Shown: positions 12,415 through 19,355 of the stretch, piece by piece
How the letters are laid out: every line of letters begins with the position of its first letter
How positions within the stretch are numbered: position 1 is the first letter of the stretch
NCBI RefSeq assembly: GCF_018474015.1
Contig: NZ_JAHCSG010000005.1
Span: 248,001 to 312,000 of the forward strand
Reading direction: 5' to 3'
Length of the DNA: 64,000 nt
DNA from: Williamsia sp. CHRR-6
Lineage (GTDB): Bacteria > Actinomycetota > Actinomycetes > Mycobacteriales > Mycobacteriaceae
Notes under the pieces: model-generated
The model's input: the letters and a program-made list of their open reading frames with translations, nothing else
Databases searched by the model: none
What the model was told of the DNA's origin: nothing
Made by a program: the position numbers and the translations under genes

Positions 12415-13404
12415 ATGCCTCGACCCCCGCTCGATCCTGCCGCCCTGGCCGATGCGGTCCGCGCCGATGATCGTCCGCAGCTGGCCCGGGCCATCACACT
12501 GATCGAGTCGACCCGCGCCGACCACCGCGCCTCGGCTCAGGAGCTGCTGTTGGCGGTGACACCGGACTCCGGCGGTGCCTACCGCGTGGGCATCACCGGC
12601 GTACCCGGCGTGGGCAAGTCGACGACCATCGAGGCGTTGGGCATGTACCTCATCGAGCAGGGCCACAAGGTGGCCGTCCTGGCCGTCGACCCGTCGTCCA
12701 CCCGCACGGGCGGGTCCATACTGGGTGACAAGACGCGGATGGGTCGACTCTCGGTGCACCCCAACGCCTACATCCGGCCCTCGCCGACCTCGGGGACGCT
12801 GGGTGGGGTGGCTCGCGCAACCCGAGAGACCATCGTGCTGATGGAGGCCGCCGGGTTCGACGTGGTGCTCGTGGAGACTGTCGGGGTGGGGCAGTCGGAG
12901 GTCACGGTGGCCAACATGGTCGACAGTTTCTGCTTCCTGACCCTGGCCCGCACCGGGGATTCGTTGCAGGGCATCAAGAAGGGTGTCCTCGAGCTGGCCG
13001 ACATCGTGGTGGTCAACAAGGCCGACGGCAAACATGAGCGGGAGGCACGGTCAGCGGCGCGCGAGCTGTCCGGGGCCATCCACCTGCTCTACCCCCACGA
13101 CGCCATCTGGACGCCGCCGGTGCTGACGATGAGCGCGCTGGAGAACACCGGTGTCGAGGAGTTCTGGCAGACCGTGCTCCGCCACAAACAGGTTCTCGCC
13201 GAGGCCGGCCAGTTCACCGAACGCCGCAGCCGCCAGCAGGTCGACTGGATGTGGACGATGGTGGCCGAGGCGTTGCGTCAGCGTCTGGACACCCACCCGC
13301 AGGTACGAGCGGCGCGATCCGATCTCGAGACGCGGGTGCGCACAGGAGAATTGACCCCCGCGCTGGGGGCCGCGGCGGTGCTCGACATCTTCGATCGCGA
13401 CTGA
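12415..13404 (+). CDS. meaB: MeaB-type G-protein chaperone of methylmalonyl-CoA mutase
   Basis: 329-aa GTPase that protects and reloads the adenosylcobalamin mutase. The Walker A motif is GVPGVGKS (residues 62-69), followed by AVLAVDPSSTRTGGSILGDKTRM, the family signature, then VETVGVGQSE (G3) and VVNKADG (NKxD, G4). Family proteins dimerise through N- and C-terminal helices, and both flanking regions are present. It directly follows mutB. A hairpin begins 5 bp after the stop and separates this operon from the Nit1C cluster. Confidence 0.95.
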   Translation: MPRPPLDPAALADAVRADDRPQLARAITLIESTRADHRASAQELLLAVTPDSGGAYRVGITGVPGVGKSTTIEALGMYLIEQGHKVAVLAVDPSSTRTGGSILGDKTRMGRLSVHPNAYIRPSPTSGTLGGVARATRETIVLMEAAGFDVVLVETVGVGQSEVTVANMVDSFCFLTLARTGDSLQGIKKGVLELADIVVVNKADGKHEREARSAARELSGAIHLLYPHDAIWTPPVLTMSALENTGVEEFWQTVLRHKQVLAEAGQFTERRSRQQVDWMWTMVAEALRQRLDTHPQVRAARSDLETRVRTGELTPALGAAAVLDIFDRD

Positions 13405-13408
13405 GTGG

Positions 13409-13431
13409 TGTCGATGCCGATGTCATCGACA
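13409..13431 (+). terminator. Hairpin after meaB, probable terminator
   Basis: Perfect inverted repeat TGTCGATG / CATCGACA with a 7-nt loop, starting 5 bp after the meaB stop and followed by a short TTA. It would end the mutAB-meaB transcript before the Nit1C control region. Confidence 0.5.
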
Positions 13432-13450
13432 TTACGTCGGCGAGCACCCG

Positions 13451-13488
13451 CTCACGGCGGCTTATTCTCACGGTAACCACCCCGAAAT
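13451..13488 (+). promoter_or_regulatory. Putative GlnR-type four-element site before the nitrilase gene
   Basis: The elements CTCAC, TTATT, GTAAC and GAAAT are each separated by 6 nt. GTAAC-N6-GAAAT at 13473-13488 is one mismatch from the actinobacterial GlnR half-box GTNAC-N6-GAAAC. The site ends 66 bp before the nitrilase ATG. The same layout recurs at 17626-17663. GlnR control would fit the nitrogen-starvation annotation of these families. That is inference; no binding data. Confidence 0.55.
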
Positions 13489-13554
13489 CTGATCCCGGTC
13501 AACTGGACGCACGCCGGATCACCGGCCGTCCCGTCGAACTCAGGGATCACCGGA

Positions 13555-14445
13555 ATGACGATTCTCGCCGCCGCGTCTGCGAACTTCACCCGCGACCTCG
13601 ACCAGAACTACGCGCTGATCGAGTCGCTGGTCGCCCAAGCCCGCTCGGCCGGGGTCGACTTCCTCGCCCTACCCGAAGCCGCGATCGGCGGATACCTGTC
13701 GTCGCTGGGCAACCATGGCGACACCGTCAAAACGACCAGCAGGTCGCTGCCGCCGGCCATCACGGTGGACGGTCCCGAGCTGGCGCGGGTGCGCGGCATC
13801 GCCCGAGACATGGTCGTGGCCATCGGTTTCTGCGAGCTGGCCGAGGACGGGGTGACCCGGTACAACTCCGCCGCCCTACTCGACGGCGACCAGATCTATG
13901 GCAGCTACCGCAAGGTGCACCAACCGCTGGGGGAGGGGATGTCGTATTCGGCGGGCGAGTCCTACAGTGCCTTCGACACGCCGGCGGGGCGCATCGGTCT
14001 TCAGATCTGTTACGACAAGGCCTTTCCCGAGGCCGCCCGGGCGATGGCGCTCGACGGTGCCGAGATCATCGCCAGCCTCTCGGCGTGGCCGGCCGCGCGA
14101 ACGGCCACCGCAGCCGATCTGCAGCAGGACCGCTGGACCTACCGGTTCAATCTCTTCGACATGGCCCGCGCCCTGGACAACCAGGTCTTCTGGGTGGCTT
14201 CCAACCAGTCGGGGACCTTCGGCTCCCTGAACTACGTCGGCAACGCCAAGGTCGTCGATCCGGGCGGAAACGTCCTGGCGACAACACTGTTGGGTTCAGG
14301 TATGGCGATCGCCGAGGTGGACGTCGCGGGCACCTTCGAGGCGATGCGCGGCGGGATGTTCCACCTGCGGGACCGGCGCCCCGACGTCTACGGCGCACTG
14401 ATGGCCGACGGGGCTGCGATTGGCGGAGGCCTCACCCATGCCTGA
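13555..14445 (+). CDS. nitC: Nit6803/Sll0784-family nitrilase (Nit1C cluster)
   Basis: 296-aa carbon-nitrogen hydrolase. The complete catalytic triad is visible: Glu41 (LALPEAAIGGY), Lys120 (YRKVHQP) and Cys152 (LQICYDKAFPEAARAM). Together with an ICYD active site this matches nitrilases rather than amidases of the superfamily. Characterised relatives convert nitriles to acid and ammonia. The gene opens a nine-gene run of Nit1C families, here with the nitrilase first rather than after the 0572-type gene. The stop overlaps the next ORF start by 8 bp. A putative GlnR site lies upstream. The natural nitrile is unknown; cyanide-derived or amino-acid-derived nitriles are possibilities. Confidence 0.92.
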   Translation: MTILAAASANFTRDLDQNYALIESLVAQARSAGVDFLALPEAAIGGYLSSLGNHGDTVKTTSRSLPPAITVDGPELARVRGIARDMVVAIGFCELAEDGVTRYNSAALLDGDQIYGSYRKVHQPLGEGMSYSAGESYSAFDTPAGRIGLQICYDKAFPEAARAMALDGAEIIASLSAWPAARTATAADLQQDRWTYRFNLFDMARALDNQVFWVASNQSGTFGSLNYVGNAKVVDPGGNVLATTLLGSGMAIAEVDVAGTFEAMRGGMFHLRDRRPDVYGALMADGAAIGGGLTHA

Positions 14446-14818
14446 GATGACCTTTGAGGTGCGATGGCCCGACGGACGGGTCGACCGCTGCTACTCTCCG
14501 AGCCTGGTGATGCACGATCACCTGGCCGCTCACACCGTCTACTCCATCTCAGATTTCGTGAGTCGGGCCGCCACCGCCCTGGACATCGCCAGCGAGCGGG
14601 TACGGGCCAAGTACGGGTTCGGCTGCACCTCGGCGATGGCCACTCTGGAGTTGATCCGTTCGCGGGCAGCACGATTCGGTTCCGATGAGGTCGTCGTCGT
14701 CGGTGTGCTGGACCCGACGGTCGACGCGCCCGCACACATCGTTCCCGCCACCCCGCCGGCCGCGACCACCGGCGGCAGGGCCGCGGCAACCGAAGTCGAC
14801 GACAAGGCGGGGTTCTGA
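14438..14818 (+). CDS. MSMEG_0570-family nitrogen starvation response protein
   Basis: Small soluble protein (126 aa) matching the MSMEG_0570 family of Nit1C clusters. The core is FEVRWPDGRVDRCYSPSLVM, followed by a helical segment and KYGFGCTSAMATLELI. The last 25 residues are Ala/Thr-rich and variable. Cys19 and Cys61 are the only candidate catalytic residues seen. ATG 14438 overlaps the nitrilase stop, and the stop overlaps the ATG of the flavoprotein gene (TGATG), so all three are coupled. Biochemical role unknown; the equivalent Pseudomonas gene has been called nitG, which I give from memory. Confidence 0.88.
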   Translation: MPEMTFEVRWPDGRVDRCYSPSLVMHDHLAAHTVYSISDFVSRAATALDIASERVRAKYGFGCTSAMATLELIRSRAARFGSDEVVVVGVLDPTVDAPAHIVPATPPAATTGGRAAATEVDDKAGF

Positions 14819-16140
14819 TGAGCCTGTCCGTAACCGATCCTGCTGGTGCCGAACATGTCTCGGTGATCATCGTCGGCGCCGGGCAAGCTGGATTGTCGGT
14901 GAGCTGGTATCTCGATCGGGCCGACGTCGATCACCTGGTGGTCGAATCCGACACGCCGCTGCACGAGTGGTCGGACACCCGGTGGGACAACTTCACCCTC
15001 GTCACCCCCAACTGGCATTGCCGACTGCCCGGATATCCCTACGACGGACCTGATCCCGACGGCTTCATGACCCGTGACGAGGTGGTGGCCTGGTTGAACA
15101 CCTGGGTGCAGTCGTTCGAGCCGCCGGTTCGGACCCACACGCGGGTGACCCGAGTGGCGCAGTCGGCCTCCGGAGGGTTTGAGGTGACATTGTGCCCCAA
15201 CGAATCTGGCACCCGAAGCGCCGAGGCGACCGAGACGCTCACATGCGACGAGGTGGTGATCGCCACCGGCGGTTACCCGCTGCCGATCACCCCTGACTGG
15301 GCCGATCGGGTGGATCCCGCTGTGCACCAAATACATTCCGAGCAGTACCGCAACGCTGAGCAGTTGCCCGACGGCGCGGTGCTGGTGGTCGGCTCGGGGC
15401 AGTCCGGCGCCCAGATCGCCGAGGACCTGCACCTGGCCGGACGTCAGGTGCACCTCGCCGTCGGCAACGCACCCCGGGTGGCTCGCACCTACCGGGGTCG
15501 CGACTGCATGACCTGGCTGGCCGACATGGGGCTCTACGACATCCCGGTCCGCCAATATCCCGGTGGTGCCGCCGCCCGGGAGAAGACGAACCACTACGTG
15601 ACCGGACGCGACGGTGGGCGCGACATAGACCTGCGAGCGTTCGCCCTGGAAGGGATGCGGCTCTACGGGACCCTCGTCGACGGGGCAGGCCGCACACTGC
15701 ATTTCGCTCCGACACTGAGTGCGGCCCTCGACTCCGCCGACGCCGTGTACAACTCGATATGTCGCGACATCGACGCGCACATCGCGCGTAACCGTCTCGA
15801 CGCACCACCGCCCACCCGCTATCAACCCGTGTGGGTGCCGTCGGAGGATCCGACCGAGCTCGACCTCGCCGACGCCGGTGTCACCTCGATCATCTGGGCC
15901 ATCGGATACCGACCGGACTACCGGTGGATCGAGGCCAGCGCCTTCGACGGATCTGGGCGTCCGATGCAGACGCGGGGGCGCACGCTGGTGCCCGGGCTGA
16001 GCTTCATCGGTCTGCCCTGGATGCACACCTGGGGATCGGGGCGGTTCCTGGGCATCGATGCTGATTCTCGCCATGTCGCCGAGTCGATCATCGATCGCCA
16101 CCACGGTTCTGGTGCGCTGCGGCTGGCCACCGGCGGCTGA
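14818..16140 (+). CDS. MSMEG_0569-family flavin-dependent oxidoreductase
   Basis: 440-aa flavoprotein monooxygenase-like enzyme. The FAD motif GAGQAG is near residues 20-25 (VSVIIVGAGQAGLSVSWYL), and a second dinucleotide motif GSGQSG near residue 191 (VLVVGSGQSGAQIAEDL) would bind NAD(P)H. This is the layout of class B flavin monooxygenases. The C-terminal part carries IIWAIGYRPDYRWI, typical of the group. In Nit1C clusters this protein is a constant member and may oxidise an amine or aldoxime-level intermediate towards the nitrile; this last step is inference. The start overlaps the previous stop; an AMP ligase follows after 8 bp. Confidence 0.9.
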   Translation: MSLSVTDPAGAEHVSVIIVGAGQAGLSVSWYLDRADVDHLVVESDTPLHEWSDTRWDNFTLVTPNWHCRLPGYPYDGPDPDGFMTRDEVVAWLNTWVQSFEPPVRTHTRVTRVAQSASGGFEVTLCPNESGTRSAEATETLTCDEVVIATGGYPLPITPDWADRVDPAVHQIHSEQYRNAEQLPDGAVLVVGSGQSGAQIAEDLHLAGRQVHLAVGNAPRVARTYRGRDCMTWLADMGLYDIPVRQYPGGAAAREKTNHYVTGRDGGRDIDLRAFALEGMRLYGTLVDGAGRTLHFAPTLSAALDSADAVYNSICRDIDAHIARNRLDAPPPTRYQPVWVPSEDPTELDLADAGVTSIIWAIGYRPDYRWIEASAFDGSGRPMQTRGRTLVPGLSFIGLPWMHTWGSGRFLGIDADSRHVAESIIDRHHGSGALRLATGG

Positions 16141-16148
16141 GCGCACGC

Positions 16149-17621
16149 GTGGAACAGTCGATCTCCCGCCTGATCAGTCGGCGGGCGCTCACCGATCCCG
16201 ACGCGGTGATGGTGGCCTGCCTGGGGCCCGCAGGGGAGTCGACGGCGACGATGACCGCTGCGCAGCTCGACCGACACAGCAACCGGCTGACGCGGGTCCT
16301 GATCGAGCGTGGGGTGCGGCCCGATGATCTGGTGACGTTGGCCGCCGACACCACGATCGAGTTCGTGTCGTGGTGCGTCGCGATCTGGAAGGCCGGGGCC
16401 ACCCCACAACCCATCGCGCCCGATCTCGACCCCGCCCAGCGGGGAGCGCTCGAAGCTGTAGTCCGGCCGGCGCTGGCGATCGGTAGTCCACCGGTGGACC
16501 CAGAGGTGCCCTGGATTGCGCTGGATCACCCCGCGCACGGCTTCTCCGACGACGAGTTGCCCGATCTGGCCTCGAGGTCGTGGAAGGCCCCGACGTCGTC
16601 GGGGAGTACCGGCACGCCGAAGGTCGTCGTGGCCACGGCTGCGGCCCGATTCGACCCCGATCGGGCGATCGCACCGTTCATCCCGCGGGCGGTGACACAG
16701 CTGGTGTGTGGGCCGCTGTGGCACTCGGCGACGTTCACCTACGCCATGCGCGGGCTGATGACCGATCACCACCTGGTGTTGCTGCCCCGACCTGATCCCC
16801 ATGCGGTGCTCACCGCGCTGCGGTCATGGCGTATCGGGTGGACGGTGTGGTCGCCCACCTTGATCCATGAGATCGTCGGGCTCGGTTGCGAACTCGACCG
16901 ATTCGACTGCCCGGCATTGCATTCGGTGCTCCACATCGGCGCTCCCTGTCCCGCGCAGGACAAGCGCGCCTTGATCGCATGGCTGGGACCGCACCGCGTC
17001 GTCGAGGTGTATGCGGGCAGTGAATCCAATGGACGCACGATGATCGACGGCCGAGACTGGCTGGCCCACCCCGGGAGCGTCGGCCGAGGACTGGACGACA
17101 CCGAGATCGAGATCCGCGGCGTCCACGGCACCCCGCTCGCCCCGGGACACCACGGGACCATCTGGATGCGGAGGCGCGGACCGACTCGCTACCACTACCT
17201 TGGCGGCCGGTCACAGCGCACCGTCGACGGCTGGGACACGTTGGGTGACATAGGGTTCTGCGATAAGGATGGATGGCTCACCGTCATCGATCGGGCCGCC
17301 GATCGCATCTCGTGTGCCGGCGCCGTCGTCTATCCGGCGGTGATCGAACACCAGATCCTCGAGCATCCCGCAGTGCGCGATGCGGTGGTCTACGCCGTGC
17401 CCGACCGCCACGGCACCACCCGGATGTGCGCGGTAATCGACATCGGTGACCACGACGTCGATCTCGCGCAGGTGCGCGCACACGCCCGATCCCGATTGGG
17501 CGATGGCTGCAGCCCCGGCTCTGTCACCGTGCAACGGAGTCGAATACGCAACGCCGCGGGCAAGGTCCGCCGCGCCGCGATGGCTCGTGCCGAACCCCGA
17601 GACGAGGGGCGGTCTGCCTGA
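16149..17621 (+). CDS. AMP-forming acyl-CoA synthetase/adenylation enzyme in the Nit1C cluster
   Basis: 490-aa member of the ANL superfamily. The P-loop-like motif is SSGSTGTPKVVV (about residues 152-163), A5 reads YAGSESNGRTM, the A7/A8 region reads GDIGFCDKDGWLTVIDRAADRISCAG, and the A10 lysine is Lys472 (AAGKVRR). All catalytic motifs are present, so it should adenylate a carboxylate and transfer it to CoA, an amine or a carrier. No carrier protein gene is nearby. The gene lies inside the cluster (8 bp after the flavoprotein gene), and I do not recall it as a core Nit1C member. Substrate unknown; it might activate the acid released by the nitrilase or a precursor acid. Confidence 0.88.
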   Translation: MEQSISRLISRRALTDPDAVMVACLGPAGESTATMTAAQLDRHSNRLTRVLIERGVRPDDLVTLAADTTIEFVSWCVAIWKAGATPQPIAPDLDPAQRGALEAVVRPALAIGSPPVDPEVPWIALDHPAHGFSDDELPDLASRSWKAPTSSGSTGTPKVVVATAAARFDPDRAIAPFIPRAVTQLVCGPLWHSATFTYAMRGLMTDHHLVLLPRPDPHAVLTALRSWRIGWTVWSPTLIHEIVGLGCELDRFDCPALHSVLHIGAPCPAQDKRALIAWLGPHRVVEVYAGSESNGRTMIDGRDWLAHPGSVGRGLDDTEIEIRGVHGTPLAPGHHGTIWMRRRGPTRYHYLGGRSQRTVDGWDTLGDIGFCDKDGWLTVIDRAADRISCAGAVVYPAVIEHQILEHPAVRDAVVYAVPDRHGTTRMCAVIDIGDHDVDLAQVRAHARSRLGDGCSPGSVTVQRSRIRNAAGKVRRAAMARAEPRDEGRSA

Positions 17622-17625
17622 TCAC

Positions 17626-17663
17626 GTAACAGATCGTTATTCCGTCAATAACCACAACGCAAT
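17626..17663 (+). promoter_or_regulatory. Second GlnR-like four-element site, before the 0572-family gene
   Basis: The elements GTAAC, TTATT, ATAAC and GCAAT are each separated by 6 nt, the same arrangement as at 13451-13488, with an identical second element. It also contains the perfect inverted repeat GTTATT-N5-AATAAC (17636-17652). It ends 98 bp before the 0572-type ATG, in the only sizeable gap inside the cluster, and so probably drives a second promoter. Confidence 0.5.
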
Positions 17664-17761
17664 TGGGTGCCGATGTACTCAGCGCACACACTGCCGCTCG
17701 ACAACACCCGCCCGACCACTTCCGCCCGATGATTCACCGACGCACCAGCGAAAGGCACGAC

Positions 17762-18286
17762 ATGTCTGAGATCGACGACGCCATCAAGGCCAACATCGAG
17801 AAGTCCCTGGCCGAGATCCCACATCCGTCTCTGCCCAAGGGTTCCAACATCTACGGCTCCACCAAGCTGTTCCCCGACTTCAAGGCCGAGGCCGGCGAGA
17901 CCTACTTCACCCTTGTCCACGGTATCGCCCACGAGTCGTCGGTGAGCTTCGTCGCCGTGCTGCAGGCCACGCGCGCGCTGCGCAAGGGATTCGAGTCGGC
18001 CATCTATTTCTACGGCCCGGGCGCGATCAACTGTCTTGCCACCCGCGGCTTTCCGACCACCGGCGACTCGGGCTTCCCGGGCGAGCAGAACATCAACGAC
18101 TCCCTGGAGACGTTCATCGGCGAGGGCGGCACCGTCTACTGCTGTCGTTTCGGGCTGGCGCTGCACGGGGGCCGCGAGGAGGATCTGATCGGCGGCGTCA
18201 TCCCGGCACACCCCCTCGACGTCCAGGACGCCCTCATCTACTACGCACGCAAGGGCGCGATCATCAACTCCACATACATGGTCTAG
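17762..18286 (+). CDS. MSMEG_0572/Sll0783-family nitrogen starvation response protein
   Basis: 174-aa protein matching the MSMEG_0572/Sll0783 family, the most characteristic Nit1C marker. Visible features are LVHGIAHESSVSFVAVLQATRALRKGFESAIYFYGPGA and a central EGGTVYCCRFGLALHGGREEDLIGGVIPAHPLDVQDALIYY, giving a small alpha/beta fold resembling DsrE-type proteins, with a Cys-Cys pair. ATG 17762 follows GAAAGGCACGAC; an in-frame start further up at 17663 would give a Pro/His-rich extension that is less likely. In Synechocystis the sll0783 gene is induced by nitrogen limitation and was linked to PHB synthesis, a point recalled from literature. Molecular function unresolved. Confidence 0.9.
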   Translation: MSEIDDAIKANIEKSLAEIPHPSLPKGSNIYGSTKLFPDFKAEAGETYFTLVHGIAHESSVSFVAVLQATRALRKGFESAIYFYGPGAINCLATRGFPTTGDSGFPGEQNINDSLETFIGEGGTVYCCRFGLALHGGREEDLIGGVIPAHPLDVQDALIYYARKGAIINSTYMV

Positions 18287-18295
18287 GGGGCGGCG

Positions 18296-19351
18296 ATGTC
18301 GGTATCCACGCGGGTCGACCTGGCCCTGCTCGGCATCCGCGGCCAACCACCGGTGTCGCGGTCGGCCGGAGCCGGTCCCAGCGACGACGGTCATCTCGTG
18401 ATCGACGGGATGAACGCCGCGCTGCCCCGAAACCCGCAGAGCCCGTATGAGTTCGACGGGCAACGGTTGCTCTACGACGGTGTGGACACCGGCCTCGACG
18501 TAGCCGTGATCAACCGGCCTCGCTTCTACGATCTGCACACTGCCGACGGCGTCGCCTACGAGCAGATCGCGCGCCTGCACGGGCGAGATGTATTGGCCAC
18601 CACAGTGGTTCAGACCTGCATCCGCTACGCCGAGGATCAGCGATGCCGATTCTGTTCGATCGAGGAGTCATTGCGGACGGGGTCGACGGTGGCGGTCAAA
18701 CGCCCCGCCGACCTCGCCGAGGTGGCAGCCGCGGCAGTGCGACTCGACGGGGTGCGTCAGATGGTGATGACCACCGGAACCTCGGCTGGGCGTGATCGCG
18801 GGGCTCGACATCTCGCGCGGTGCACGGCCGCGGTCCGTGCGGCGGTGCCGGATCTACCGATCCAGGTCCAGTGCGAGCCGCCCGACGATCTGGCCACCAT
18901 CACCGAACTGCGTTCGGCCGGGGCCGATTCCATCGGCATCCACGTGGAGTCGATGGACGACACCGTGCGCCGGCGCTGGATGCCGGGCAAGTCGACGGTG
19001 CCGCTGGTCGACTACTGGGCCGCCTGGACCGAGGCAGTTCGGGTGTTCGGTCGCAACCAGGTGTCGACGTACCTGATCGTCGGGCTGGGCGAGGACCCCG
19101 ATGAACTCGTCACCAGCGCCCGTCAGCTCATCGACGCGGGCGTGTACCCGTTCGTCGTCCCCTTCCGCCCACATCCGGGGACCCTCGCCGTCGACGCGGA
19201 CCGGGTGGGTGCACCCGATCCCGCGCTGGTGGAAAAGGTGTCGCGACAGGTGGCCGAACACCTCACGTTCACCGGGATGCTCGGGGCCGACCAGCGGGCC
19301 GGGTGTGCGGCCTGCGGTGCTTGCAGTGTCCTGCAGAACGTAGGCGGCTGA
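18296..19351 (+). CDS. MSMEG_0568-family radical SAM enzyme (Nit1C)
   Basis: 351-aa radical SAM protein. The cluster-binding cysteines are Cys108, Cys117 and Cys120 (TCIRYAEDQRCRFCSIEES), spaced CX8CX2C instead of the usual CX3CX2C. A second Cys group near the C-terminus, Cys337/Cys340/Cys343 (GCAACGAC, CX2CX2C), could hold an auxiliary cluster. The barrel shows MVMTTGTSAG and STYLIVGLGEDPDEL, close to biotin synthase/lipoyl synthase-type segments. It is a core Nit1C protein, preceded by the 0572 gene (9 bp) and followed by the GNAT fusion (4 bp). Its reaction has not been established; C-C bond cleavage or methyl/sulfur chemistry are all possible. Confidence 0.91.
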   Translation: MSVSTRVDLALLGIRGQPPVSRSAGAGPSDDGHLVIDGMNAALPRNPQSPYEFDGQRLLYDGVDTGLDVAVINRPRFYDLHTADGVAYEQIARLHGRDVLATTVVQTCIRYAEDQRCRFCSIEESLRTGSTVAVKRPADLAEVAAAAVRLDGVRQMVMTTGTSAGRDRGARHLARCTAAVRAAVPDLPIQVQCEPPDDLATITELRSAGADSIGIHVESMDDTVRRRWMPGKSTVPLVDYWAAWTEAVRVFGRNQVSTYLIVGLGEDPDELVTSARQLIDAGVYPFVVPFRPHPGTLAVDADRVGAPDPALVEKVSRQVAEHLTFTGMLGADQRAGCAACGACSVLQNVGG

Positions 19352-19355
19352 ACCG

